A stretch of 64,000 nt of DNA from Mimachlamys varia (Eukaryota > Mollusca > Bivalvia > Pectinida > Pectinidae). The first letter of the stretch is position 1. Each line of letters opens with the position of its first letter. The notes beneath the pieces were generated by a model. It saw only the letters and a program-made list of their open reading frames with translations, had not been told where the DNA came from and searched no databases. Below are positions 33,290 to 46,111 of the stretch, piece by piece. Location of the stretch: contig OX392542.1 in NCBI GenBank assembly GCA_947623455.1, positions 12,097,625 through 12,161,624 of the forward strand. Direction: 5' to 3'. Both the position numbers and the translations under genes were made by a program.

Positions 33290-35020
33290 GATTGTTTAAC
33301 AAGCTCCTTGGGGCTGATTAAGACTTTAGAGACTATTGACAAGTTCTTGAGCTTGCCTTCATATTCAAGCAAAATATTATAAGATAAAAACAGGAACAAT
33401 AACTTCCTCAAAAGTGGATATGTCGCCTGTATGGCCATAGAGGTAGAAACATCAATACGAGACAGATGCACTTTTTAATATCTTTATATCTGTGAACATT
33501 TCTTAAAATTTTCACTGGAGTAGACAAGGCTCTCCAATTAGTTCATACCTTTTTCGAAGAACTTTTATAAAATCCTCAAAGTAAATGTGACCATGACTAG
33601 GAAAAGAAATGGTCGACATGCACAAATTCAGTATTTGATTGATGCAAACTTATACTTTGATAGCTCTGCAACGTAAAACTTGAACAGAACAGCATATTTG
33701 GTTTTAACATCGTTTTATTAAAAGTAACACTAATCTTTATAGTTCATTTTCAATCATAAGAAGCAATCCCAATCAAGAGCTTTTAGTAAGGAAGTACGTT
33801 AAGTAGTTTGAGCTTCATACGCCAGTGGAAAACTTTGGTGATCACGCGCAAACGTTTGTTTATACATCAACTATATTATAGTAACGTTGACCTTGATCGT
33901 TGACATTCAGACATCAACACTTTTTCATGCAAGGTATTTCAGTGAGAAAAAATGTATGAAATTTGAGTTTGATAGGCCCAGGGGAACAGAGTTATCAAGC
34001 GGAAACATTTGTTGAAACGTAACCTTGCTCTTTGACCTTCAGACTTGAAAAGCAATCCTGCCAAATAAAGGGCTTTCCAATTTGACATGTTATATTGCTC
34101 AATGATCGTTCTTGGTAGTTTGAAAATTTTTCTTTTCGCGTAACTTCAATACAAATTTCAAATTTCAAGTGGTATATTCTTTTTTAGGGGTTTCAAAACA
34201 TACCATCGTATCTGTATCTAGTTATCACACTACGCATGTCAGCAAGTGGGCAATGATATACAATGTACCTGTTTAAGTACGTAAGTTGCCGTGTGTATGT
34301 TTCTTCTAAATGCCTTTTATCGCCAATTTATTCAGACTAGAAAACAAAGAAACGAATAAGAACTAGTTCAAAGAAGAGATTGATAAATAAAACAGTTTGT
34401 TTTATTTTACTGAGACGCCACTTTGAGTTTCCATACAACTGCATCATAGCAAACACCAGTGATTTATACCTGGTACTATAGTGTAAGTAAATAAGCTTGA
34501 ATCACTCCAGGAATGCTTCCGGAATATTGTATTGTGCACGTCCTGAGTGTAGTGTGTTTCCGGAATAAAGATCGCGCCCTCCATATCACATCCTGATCTT
34601 AAAAGTATTGCATGCAGGTCGTTCGATCTTACCATGACATTGTTTGCATGCTGATAAGGTTGCTTCTATGTATTTGTCATTCAGTTGCAAAGTATGATAT
34701 CTCGAAAACAAAATTAACGACAACAGCAGGATGCCCGATGCTCCTGTATTAAGGATGTTACAAACGGCCTGGTAATATTTTGAGCAAAATCATCCCTTAA
34801 TGTTAAAACACATTAACAGTAAACATGTCGTTATTCAAGTCTTCTATAAATTAAAACATGTTGAGATATGTCTGACCGATGAGATTTAAGTATACGTTCC
34901 CACAGTGTGGACAATATTATATTACCCACAAGAAAAAATGAGATATCGCGTTGTAGGGAGTTCCCAGTAGTGATATTTTCCGGAATAGAAAAAACGGATC
35001 ACGAACCCGACATTTTACTG
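33290..35020. other. Non-coding stretch, nothing recognised
   Basis: No gene, repeat array or element was recognised. Short ORFs only. Confidence 0.45.
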
Positions 35021-35028
35021 CTACATGT

Positions 35029-35033
35029 ATGAG
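35029..35033 (+). other. Extra exon-1-like ATGAG with splice donor
   Basis: ATGAG followed by GTGAGTA, with ggatcacg about 30 bases upstream as in copy 1. It resembles the two inferred first exons at 12591 and 36729. It could be an alternative first exon of copy 2 or the leftover first exon of another unit. Chance is possible with so short a motif. Confidence 0.3.
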
Positions 35034-35039
35034 GTGAGT

Positions 35040-36725
35040 AAAATATTTACAAACGCTGAATTTGATTAGTCACGCCGGTCCGGGTATTAGAAATGATCAT
35101 GACTTCATGTACATGTGTTTGTTACGAATGTATTGCTTTAGTGTAATTTATTTGACAACTAGGATTTTTTTAAACTCGGCTTATCTTATACAGATAAGCG
35201 TTAAACCGTGTTGTAAAGTTCGATTGTGTGCTCTATTTAACATTAGGCAACAACAATGTCAAAACCACCTGTCGATTGAAGCCTATGATTTATATGTAGG
35301 AAAACCTGCGGAAGTGTAATGAGTCATGTTAGAGTATCCTAGTTAAAGTGCCCTGGATTAAGAAATGGATTATTTATTCCAACATGGGGTAGGTGTAACA
35401 TCTGATGTGTATTGATATTATTACACTACGCCGTAGAAGACGCAATCAATGCGATATGTAAACTGGTATAGGTTGGTTCACCTGTTTTATGTTCATTCGG
35501 AGTTCATTCCATCGCGATAGGAAAACCATCTATCACATCAAAAATGTTTAAGTACTATAGGTGTCAGTCACAGATGAAAATGAACATGTCCCTGCTAGTC
35601 TGTCAGAGTGTAGTTTGGGGTAGCATTAAAGGTGCCGACGTCATCGATCTCACACAGGTTAGGCGGTGTGTCCAGGAACATCTTTATTGAAAGTTTAATC
35701 TCGCGGGGACAAAAATACACACATTGGAAATTCATGGACACATTTGTGTCAAAATAAATAACCTTCGACTTTTTCACAAAACCCCTTCACTACTAGTACA
35801 CGTATCTAGGTTCATACAAATGTAGTAGTTCACTTTGGCCTGTCAATGGTAAGCAGCACGTATGATTAATTCATATAATGTCCATTGGTTTGGATGGGAT
35901 AAATAGGATCTGAATAATGCACAGCCAGGTAGTAGTCGATTCAGGATAAACATCTCCGCTGAACCATAGCGATGGTTATAACGGTGACACCAACGCTGTT
36001 GAGAATTCAGTAAAGAAACACCTGTCCCAGCTGATTATATTTGTCTATCAGAAATGGAGAGTTAGAAATATGAAGGAAGGAAGCCATACAGTTTAATGGG
36101 CGTCAGTGTCATATCTCAGTACCTGATTCAGAACGGGATAAAAGAAATATAATTGGAGTTGAGAACAGCCACTGAACGAACTTTACACAGTTTATATTAC
36201 CGAACACTGTATAAAAGAAGTATACATGTGTGGACCGGCTTAAGTGTAGACCTAGACAGGAAGAAAAAAAAACGTCGATCGATTGAGAAATAATTACATT
36301 TTAAAGTATCCCATTCACATTAAACAATCCGACGAGTGCTGGAATCAGCTTATTATATACGAGTTACTGTTAGATGAGAAATATTGACTCGAGCAATGCA
36401 ATTTGACTTTAAACAAATAAGGTTTGAATATCATATCATTATCTAATTAAATCACGGAGACTCGAAGAAGGGAGCTTAAATATGTAAATAAATGCCTGAA
36501 ATGAAAATTTGATCAGTAGCCGTTAAACTCTCAAGTTCCTTAAGAATATCTTTAATATTTAACACGTTTCGGTCGACGTACACACTGCTCACTGCCGTGG
36601 TGTGAACCTACCCGGATGAGGTTTGCCACAGTCCAGTGATTGATTGATGTACATGAGATCAGTACTAAAATTTAGAATTTACTTTGACAGGAGTATGGCC
36701 CGGAGTACGTAAACACCCGTATACC
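35040..36725. other. 5' flank of fucosyltransferase copy 2
   Basis: No gene recognised. Expected to hold the promoter and 5' UTR of copy 2. No convincing core promoter element was found. Confidence 0.4.
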
Positions 36726-36728
36726 GAC

Positions 36729-36733
36729 ATGAG
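36729..36733 (+). CDS. Fucosyltransferase copy 2, inferred coding exon 1
   Basis: ATGAG followed by the donor GTAGGTAC at 36734. Joined to the exon starting 46112 (TCAAATG...) it gives MSQMSRY in frame. It is homologous to the site at 12591, and the context ccgacatgag, gtacacaaata is shared. Exon 2 of this copy also has its own ATG at 46116, so the protein could start either three residues upstream or there. Confidence 0.6.
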
Positions 36734-36962
36734 GTAGGTACACAAATATTTTAATGTATATGTATATAAAGTGATGATCACTGAGACTACATAAAGTCGT
36801 ATTTTAAAGCCATAATTTCTGAATTCTATAATATTATTTTTGTTTGGTTCATATGCTTTATTCACCACCTCTTTTATAACAGAATTCTACAATGTCGAAT
36901 ACTAAACTGTATTGATGCAGCCAGATCCACAGAAAATATAAAGCATTTGTCGATCAGGATAG

Positions 36963-39745
36963 ATGTTGGCTAGCTGGAGTGATGTTGGCTAGCTGAAGTG
37001 ATGTTGGCTAGCTGGAGTGATGTTGGCTAGCTGGAGCGGTGTTGGTTAGTTTAAGTTGTAAGGGATACTTTGAGTGGTGTGGGGTAGCTACATGTAGCTG
37101 AGGTGGTGTTGGTTATTTGGAGTGGTGTTGGGTAGCTACATGTAGCTGGAATAGTGTTTGTTGGAGTGGTGTGGGGTAGCTACATGTAGCTGGAGTTGTG
37201 TTTTGTTGTTGGAATGGTGTGGGTTAGCTACAGTACATATAGCTGAGGTGGTGTTTGCTTGTTGGAGTGGTGTGGAGTAGCTACATATAGCTGGGGTGGT
37301 GTTTGTTGGAGTGGTATGGAGTTGCTACATATAGCTGGAGTGGTGTTTGTTTGTTGGAGTGGTGTAGGGTAGCTACATATAGCTGGAGTGGTGTTTGTTT
37401 GTTGGAGTGGTGTAGGGTAGCTACATATAGCTGGGGTGGTGTTTGTTTGTTGGAGTGGTGTAGGGTAGCTACATATAGCTGGAGTGGTGTTTGTTTGTTG
37501 GAGTGGTGTAGGGTAGCTACATATAGCTGGAGTGGTGTTTGTTTGTTGGAGTGGTGTAGGGTAGCTACATATAGCTGGAGTGGTGTTTGTTTGTTGGAGT
37601 GGTGTAGGGTAGCTACATATAGCTGGAGTGGTGTTTGTTTGTTGGAGTGGTGTAGGGTAGCTACATGTAGCTGGAGTGGTGTTTGTAAGAGTGGTGTGGG
37701 GTAGCTACATGTAGCTGGAGTGGTGTTTGTTTTTTGGAGTGGTGTGGGGTAGCTACATGTAGCTGGAGTGGTGTTTGTTTTTTGGAGTGGTGTAGAGTAG
37801 CTACATATAGCTGGAGTGGTGTTTGTTTGTTGGAGTGGTGTGGGGTAGCTACATATAGCTGGAGTGGTGTTTGTTTGTTGGAGTGGTGTAGGGTAGCTAC
37901 ATATAGCTGGGGTGGTGTTTGTTGGAGTGGTATGGAGTAGCTACATATAGCTGGAGTGGTGTTTGTTTGTTGGAGTGGTGTAGGGTAGCTACATATAGCT
38001 GGAGTGGTGTTTGTTTGTTGGAGTGGTGTAGGGTAGCTACATATAGCTGGAGTGGTGTTTGTTTGTTGGAGTGGTGTAGAGTAGCTACATATAGCTGGGG
38101 TGGTGTTTGTTGGAGTGGTGTGGGGTAGCTACATATAGCTGGGGTGGTGTTTGTTTGTTGGAGTGGTGTGGGGTAGCTACATGTAGCTGGGGTGGTGTTT
38201 GTTTGTTGGAGTGGTGTGGGGTAGCTACATATAGCTGGAGTGGTGTTGGTTATTTGGAGTGGTGTGGGGTAGCTACATGTAGCTGAAGTGGTGTTGGTTA
38301 TTTGGAGTGGTGTGGGGTAGCTACATGTAGCTGGGGTGTTGTTGGTAATTTGGAGTGGTGTGGGGTAGCTACATGTAGCTGGGGTGTTGTTGGTAATTTG
38401 GAGTGGTGTGGGGTAGCTACATATAGCTGGGGTGGTGTTTGTTTGTTGGAGTGGTGTGGGTAGCTATATGTAGCTAGAGTGGTGCTTGTTTGTTGGAGTG
38501 GTTCTTGTTTGTTGGAGTGGTGTAGGGTAGCTACATGTAGTTGTAGTAGTATATTTTGTTTGAGTGGTGTTTTTTAGCTACATGTAGCTGGAGTGGTGTT
38601 TGTTGGAGTGGTGTGGGTAGCTATATGTAGCTAGAGTGGTGCTTGTTTGTTGGAGTGGTTCTTGTTTGTTGGAGTGGTGTAGGGTAGCTACATGTAGTTG
38701 TAGTAGTATATTTTGTTTGAGTGGTGTTTTTTAGCTACATATAGCTGGAGTGGTGTTGGTTATTTGGAGTGGTGTGGATTAGCTACATATAGCTGGAGTG
38801 GTGTTTGTAAGAGTGGTGTGGGGTAGCTACATGTAGCTGGGGTGGTGTTTGTTTGTTGGAGTGGTGTGGGGTAGCTACATATAGCTGGAGTGGTGTTGGT
38901 TATTTGGAGTGGTGTGGGGTAGCTACATGTAGCTGAAGTGGTGTTGGTTATTTGGAGTGGTGTGGGGTAGCTACATGTAGCTGGGGTGTTGTTGGTAATT
39001 TGGAGTGGTGTGGGGTAGCTACATGTAGCTGGGGTGTTGTTGGTAATTTGGAGTGGTGTGGGGTAGCTACATATAGCTGGGGTGGTGTTTGTTTGTTGGA
39101 GTGGTGTGGGTAGCTATATGTAGCTAGAGTGGTGCTTGTTTGTTGGAGTGGTTCTTGTTTGTTGGAGTGGTGTAGGGTAGCTACATGTAGTTGTAGTAGT
39201 ATATTTTGTTTGAGTGGTGTTTTTTAGCTACATGTAGCTGGAGTGGTGTTTGTTGGAGTGGTGTGGGTTAGCTACATATAGCTTGGGTGGTGTTGATTAT
39301 TTGGAGTGGTGTGGGTAGCTACATTAACTTGGGTTGTGTTTGTTGGAGTGGTGCAGGGAAGCTACATATAGCTGGAGTGGTGTTTGTTGGAGTGGTGTGG
39401 GGTAGCTACATATAGCTGGAGTGGTGTTTGTTGGAGTGGTGTAGGGTAGCTACATGTAGCTGGAGTGGTGTTTGTAAGAGTGGTGTGGGGTAGCTACATA
39501 TAGCTGGAGTGGTGTTTGTTTGTTGGAGTGGTGTAGGGTAGCTACATATAGCTGGAGTGGTGTTTGTTTGTTGGAGTGGTGTAGGGTAGCTACATATAGC
39601 TGGAGTGGTGTTTGTTTGTTGGAGTGGTGTTGGGTTAGCTATATATAGCTGGGTGGTGTTGGTTATTTGGAGTGGTGTGGAGTAGCTACATATAGCTAGA
39701 GTGGTGTCTGTTTGTTGTAGTGTTGAAGAGTAGATACATATAGCT
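36963..39745. repeat. 48-bp minisatellite with higher-order blocks
   Basis: About 55 to 60 units of varying length built from ggagtggtg, tagggtagctacatatagct and tttgtttgtt. The commonest unit is 48 bp. A block of about 450 bp at 38160-38618 recurs at 38810-39268 with an offset of exactly 650 bp, and a part recurs again near 38609-38740. Multiples of three keep frames open and produce repetitive ORFs on both strands. It lies in the intron of fucosyltransferase copy 2. Confidence 0.95.
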
Positions 39746-39749
39746 TGAT

Positions 39750-40395
39750 TTACAAACACACATCTGGCTCACCATGCTTACATAAAACGATCAATACGTC
39801 AGCACGGCTGGATTACTAATAAGGCGTGATACATGTAAGTCGCGTGACAATGAATTCAGTGATATTGATAGTTTCTTTGTTTTTGTGAATTGATGAGTAT
39901 AACTCGTATCGGCCCTGATGGTATTTCTCTTAATGTCAAAATAAACTAGTTTATCGGAAGCAACGCTCGTCGTAGGACAAATAAACTTCATGCAAACCTC
40001 ATTCCCTACAGTGAAGATTTTGATGAGGTTTATAAAGCATGGTTGACACGGAGAAAAAAAAGTCGCATACCCTAGATCTGATAACGTTAACTTACATTGT
40101 AATTAGTTAGGTATTTAAATATCCTTTAAAAACAATTTTAACTTTCTTCAATGTGGAAAGCGTAGTGTAACTGATCGAATAAGTTTCCTTTAAAACACAA
40201 AAGGCGTTGTGTTGAACAGATGCACCAGACTTGAAACCAGTCATCGAACCATTTAGAACTCAATTTCGTTGTGGATGAATGATTTTAAACATTTACTGAA
40301 ATATGGCCATTGGTGTATGCACAGTTTAGTACGCCACTACCTTATAGCCGATGTCAGAGGTAATACATACAGATATACTAAATAGTAAACATCTA
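39750..40395. other. Intronic non-coding stretch
   Basis: No feature recognised. A plus-strand peptide near 39901-40025 (RIGPDGISLNV...NARRRTNKLHANL) has a protein-like look but is broken by a stop, so it may be an element remnant. Confidence 0.35.
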
Positions 40396-40396
40396 A

Positions 40397-41714
40397 ATGT
40401 ATCATTGTGACATCAATGTCACCATTGTGTCAGTGTGATACCAATGTGTCTGTGTGACACCAATACATCAGTGTGATACTAATGTGTCAGTGTGATACCA
40501 ATGTGTCAGTGTGATACCAATGTGTCTGTGTGACACCAATGTGTCAGTGTGATACTAATGTGTCAGTGTGATACCGAGGTGTCGGTGTGATACCAATGTG
40601 TCAGTGTGATACCAAGGTGTCAGTGTGATACCAATGTGTCTGTGTGACACCAATGTGTCTGTATGACACCAATGTGTCAGTGTCTGTGTGACACCAATTT
40701 GTCTGTGTGATACCAATGTGTCAGTGTGACACCAATGTGTCAGTGTGACACCAATGTGTCTTTGTGATACTAATGTGTCTGTGTGATACTAATGTGTCAG
40801 TGTGATACCAATGTGTCAGTGTGATACCAATGTGTCTGTGTGGCACCAATGTGTCTGTGTGATACTAATGTGTCTGTGTGACACCAAAGTGTTTGTGTGA
40901 TACTAATGTGTCTGTGTGACACCAAAGTGTTTGTGTGACACCATTGTGTCTGTGTGATACCAATGTGTCTGTGTGACACCAATGTGTCTGTGTGACACCA
41001 ATGTGTCTGTGTGACACCAATGTGTCTGTGTGACACCAATGTGTCTGTGTGACACCAATGTGTCTGTGTGACACCAATGTGTCTGTGTGACACCAATGTG
41101 TCTGTGTGAAACCAACTTGTCAGTGTTACATCAATGTGTCAGTGTGACACCAATGTGTCAGTGTTGTCAGTGTGACACGAATGTGTCATTGTGACACCAA
41201 TGTGTCAGTGTGACACCAATGTGTCTGTGTGACACAAATGTGTCTATGTGACACCAATGTGTCACTATAATACCAATGTGTCTGTGTGATACCAATGTGT
41301 GAGTATGACACCAATCTGTCAGTTTGATACCAATATGTCAGTGTGTCAGTGTTATACCATCGTGTCAGTGTGGCAGTGTGACACCAATGTGTCAGTGTGA
41401 CACCAATGTGTCTGTTCGATACCAATGTTTCAGTATGACACCAATGTGTCAGTGTGACACCAATGTGTCAGTGTGATACCAATGTGTCAGTGTGATACCA
41501 ATGTGTCAGTGTGATACCAATGTGTCTGTGTGATACCAATGTGTCTGTGTGATACCAATGTGTCTGTGTGATACCAATGTGTCTGTGTGATACCAATGTG
41601 TCTGTGTGACACCAATGTGTCAGTGTGATACCAATGTGTCAGTGTGACACCAATGTGTCAGTGTTGTCAGTGTGACACCAATGTGTCAGTGTGACACCAA
41701 TGTGTCAGTGTTCC
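40397..41714. repeat. 19-bp minisatellite, about 69 copies
   Basis: Unit gtgtgacaccaatgtgtct with common variants (gataccaatgtgtca). The 19-bp period shifts frame each copy, so three units make a 57-bp, 19-codon cycle and several minus-strand frames stay open at the same time. Those ORFs are not genes. Confidence 0.95.
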
Positions 41715-42144
41715 ACAGTATCATTAGTTGTAATTCAAACTTGTAGGAAACATTTTATATTAGCATTCTTTAATAAGGTACAGATTTGGAAAGTAATAGG
41801 TATAGATATCATGTGTTACGATTTTATCTAATTTCGTCAGTGGAAAAGAACACAAAAGCATATTAGATATTAAAAGAAAAAAGGAAAGAATCCACAAAAC
41901 TGGTGATTTTAGCAGTTACTAAACAAAACTCAAAGATGTTTTGAAAATACTGTGTGTTAAGTATAGAACTTAAGACAATAAAGACCTGGATTGATATGGT
42001 TTTTTTTTTCATTTAACTATACGATCGACAGTCAGATCTCCGTATATCGGCAGGAGCTTGTCAGCCCTTGAATTTCCCTAGAAGTTTGTGTTCTAAAACT
42101 GTGTACGGTATGAGTTCTTTTATAGCATACCTAACAAAATCAAA

Positions 42145-43560
42145 GATTAATATTCTGCTTCATAGACGACACCGCCATGTAAATCCAGGTCACTTCCATG
42201 TAAAAATCAGGTCCTCAAAGTGAAAACCGAGTCATCATGCTCTTTTACAACAAGTAGGCACACTAATGAGCATACTCAAAAACGTCAATCATCATACCGC
42301 ATGTAGATACAAAATAATTATCAATGCGACAAAGATGGCGATCATAAAACTGATGAATTGCATCTCCCGAATCACCGTGGAGTAAGTTTGTAATGTACAC
42401 ACCATAGATTGGAGAAGCAGTGATGTTACTTTCAAGAAATGGAAAGTTCAGTAGTAAGCTGTCAATATTGATCATAGTTTAAGCAGAGATCGAAGTAAGA
42501 AGCTGATGTAGATTAGTCTACATCTCTCGAATAAGTAATTCAAGTTCAGAAAGGTATATACATGTACGATCGACTTGGTCAACAAACCTCTTGTTGATTA
42601 AGACAACACATGGTCGATATATCTGAAAGTGAAATTAAAAGATTTGGTAAAGTTATTGGTACCTGGCCTGATTAGCTTCCACAAATGCAGCCTCGCGTGA
42701 AAACAAAACCAAGTCAGCTCAGAGTGGGGCGCAGTTTTTTTCCATTGGGAATGCGAACAGTCCGCTGGGGAATATTTCATCCAATCTCAACAAATACATT
42801 GTCAACCAGGAATTCAGTCATTCGTCCTATATCTTCCTCCATTTTATCTTATCTTGTTATGTGTTTTCACAAAGATCGTTCCAAGATATATGACAGCCTT
42901 ATATTTGTGTAGTCGCCCACCTTTTTTGGAAAAGAAAGTGCTCATACTGAGATATCGATCGAAGGTGTTCTTTCAGTTTTGCATGATGAATGGAAGTATT
43001 CAGGGTGGAAAAAATCAGAAATGTTGATAGACGAAACAATTTTTATAGGTGGGTGCTCAGGATGGATCAAACGATCTTTCGATTTTTCCATCCCTTTAAT
43101 CACACTCCTGGGGTATACAGTGTCGGAAGAAGACTAAAGACCGAAATCTTAAACATGAAACATGGTTAGATAGTATTTAATCTTTCGGAAAACCAGCCAA
43201 TGTGTAAGTAGGGTTACATTGGTTATCAAGCAGGCCTAGTGTTTTTGCAGGCACTAAATACTAGTGCTTGTTAACAATTATCAAGTTATTAGTTGCTTTG
43301 TCTGCAGACACTATCATATATTTATCATGTAGATCGTTGAGTGTTGTTCGAATATCGGGGTCAATAGATACTGATGTATGCTCAGTTTTCATTCTGTAAC
43401 GCACGCTGCTAAATCTTTTCTGAATGGAAGACCTGATAGATTGTCGCTCTCTGAAAGTGAATCAAATTCCAACATGTTCACGTTTAGTTTATTGCCTGGC
43501 TGAATATTCCAAAGTATCCATAAGAATCTTGGAATTCACATTCAAATTGGTAGATAAAGT
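42145..43560 (-). pseudogene. RT-element relic with damaged YxDD
   Basis: Three blocks in coding order on the minus strand. An N-terminal-region block (43560-43390) matches the relic at 59590-59740. A block ending FNFTFRYIDHVLS (about 42650-42598) has YIDH instead of the catalytic YIDD. The C-terminal block (about 42530-42263, with NFPFLESNITASP and IDVFEYAH) is followed by the 3' UTR to 42145. About 700 bp between the first two blocks is not recognisable. This is a dead copy in the intron of fucosyltransferase copy 2. Confidence 0.72.
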
Positions 43561-43565
43561 CTTTC

Positions 43566-46088
43566 GATTCTTAGCATCATTTTGAGCTGTGATGTATATT
43601 TTAGTTACATGATCTTTTATCATTTTGAGCTGTGATGTATATATTAATTATATGCTGTTTTTATCATTTTGATCTGTACTGATATGTTGTTTTTGTCATT
43701 TTGAGCAGTGTTGAATATATAAGTTATATGTTCTTTTTATCATTTCGAGCTTTGATGAACGTTTAAGTTACATGTTGTTTTTATAATTTTGAGCTTTAAT
43801 ATACATATAGTTACATGTTATTTTTACATGTATCATTTTCATCTTTGATGTACATATAAGTTACATGTTGTTTTTTTCATTTTGAGCTTTGATGTATATA
43901 TTAGTTTTACGTTCATTTTATCATTTTGATCTATGATATATATATTAATTATATGTAGTTTTTATCATTTTGAGCTGTGTTGAATATATAAGTTATCTGT
44001 TCTTTTTATCATTTCGAGCTTTGGTTAACGTATAAGTTACATGTTATTTTTATCATTTTCATCTTTGATGTACATATAAGTTATATGTTGTTTTTATCAT
44101 TTTGAGCTGTGATGTATATATTAATTATATGTTGTTTTTATCATTTCGAGCTTTGATGTACATATTAGTTAGATATTGTTTTTATCATTTTGAGTTGTGA
44201 TGTACATATTAGTTACACGTTGTTTTTATCATTTTGAGAATTGATGTTAATATAAATAATGTGTTCTTTTTATCATTTTGAGCTTTGATGTACATTTTAG
44301 TTATACGTTCTTTTTATCATTTTGATCTGTGATGTATATATAAATTACATGTTGTTTTGATCATTTTGAGCTGTGTTGAATATATAAGTTATCTGTTCTT
44401 TTTATCATTTCGAGCTTTGGTTAACGTATAAGTTACATGTTGTTTTTATCATTTTGAGCTTTGATGTACATATAAGTTATATGTTTTTTTTATCATTTAG
44501 AGCTGTGATGTATATATTAATTATATTTTGTTGTTATGATTTTGAGCTGTGATGTATATATTAATTATATGTTGTTTTTATCATTTCGAGCTTTGATGTA
44601 CATATTAGTTACAGTTTGTTTTTATCATTTTGAGCTGTGATGTACATTTTAGTTAAACGTTTTTTTATCATTTTGAGAATTGATGTTAATATAAATAATA
44701 TGTTCTTTTTATCACTTTGACCTTAGATGTACATTTTAGTAATATGTCTTTTTACCATTTTAAGCTGTGATGTATATATTAATTATATGTTCTTTTTATC
44801 ATTTTGAGCTGCGATGTATATATTAATTATATGTTCTTTTTATCATTTTGCTCGTTGATGTATATATTAGTTGCACGTTGTTTTGATCATTTTGAGCTTT
44901 GATGTCTTTTTATCATTTTGAGCTTTGATGCACACATAAGTAACATGTTGTTTTTATCATTTCGAGCTTTGATGTCTTTTTATCATTTTGAGCTTTGATG
45001 TACATATAAGTTACATATTGTTTTTATCATTTCGAGCTTTGATGTCTTTTTATCATTTTGAGCTTTGATGTACATATAAGTTACATGTTGTTTTTATCAT
45101 TTCGAGCTTTGATGTCTTTTTATCATTTTGAGCTTTGATGTACATATAAGTTACATATTGTTTTTATCATTTCGAGCTTTGATGTCTTTTTATCATTTTG
45201 AGCTTTGATGTACAATGTATATATTAGTTACATGTTGTTTTTATCATTTCGAACTTTGATGTCTTTTTAACATTTTGAGCTTTGATGTACATATAAGTTA
45301 CATATTGTTTTTATCATTTCGAGCTTTGATGTCTTTTTATCATTTTGAGCTTTGATGTACAATGTATATATTAGTTACATGTTGTTTTTATCATTTCGAG
45401 CTTGGATGTATATATTAGTTATACGTTCTTTTTATCATTTTGAACTTTGATGTACATGTATATATTAGTAACTTGTTGTTTTTATCATTTACAGCTTTGA
45501 TGTTCTTTTAACATTTTGAGCTTTGATGTATATATTAGTTATACGTTCTTTTTATCATTTTGATCCGTGATGTACATGTATATATTAGTAACATGTTGTT
45601 TTTATCATTTCGAGCTTGGATGTAGATGTATATATTAGTAACATGTTGTTTTTATCATTTTGAGCTTTGATGTCTTTTTATCATTTTTAGCTTAGATGTA
45701 CATAGAAGTTACATGTTGTTTTTATCATTTTGAGCTGTGATGTACATGTATATATTAGTTATATGTTGTTTTTATCATTTTGAGCTGTGATGTACATGTA
45801 TATATTAGTAACATGTTGTTTTTATCATTTTGAGCTTTGATGTCTTTTTATCATTTTTAGCTTAGATGTACATATAAGTTACATGTTGTTTTTATCATTT
45901 TGAGCTTTGATGTATATATTTGTTACACGTTGTTTTTATCATTTTGAGATTTGATGTAAATATTAATACTATATTCTTTTAATCATTTTAAGCTTTGATG
46001 TACATTTTAGTTATACGTTCTTTTTATCATTTTGAGCTTTGATGTACATTTTAGTTATACGTTCTTTTTATCATTTTGAGCTTCAATT
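43566..46088. repeat. 44-bp tandem repeat before copy 2 acceptor, about 57 units
   Basis: Unit gttctttttatcattttgag then ctgtgatgtatatattaattatat, 44 bp, homologous to the array at 22485-22740. Between 44895 and 45400 it is organised as a 70-bp higher-order unit made of a shortened and a full monomer. It ends about 20 bp before the splice acceptor of copy 2. Confidence 0.95.
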
Positions 46089-46111
46089 TATGTCCTCTTT
46101 CTGTTTTTCAG

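Noticed and set aside
32896..33302. ORFs on both strands in the 51-bp array
   Set aside because: Open frames on both strands from a repeat divisible by three.
37303..38128. Repetitive ORFs with CLLEWCRVATYSW-like units
   Set aside because: They are open only because the 48-bp minisatellite unit is a multiple of three. No start context, signal or domain is present, and both strands are open.
40797..41425. Minus-strand ORFs of VSHRHIGVTQTHW repeats
   Set aside because: Products of the 19-bp array, open in all three phases.
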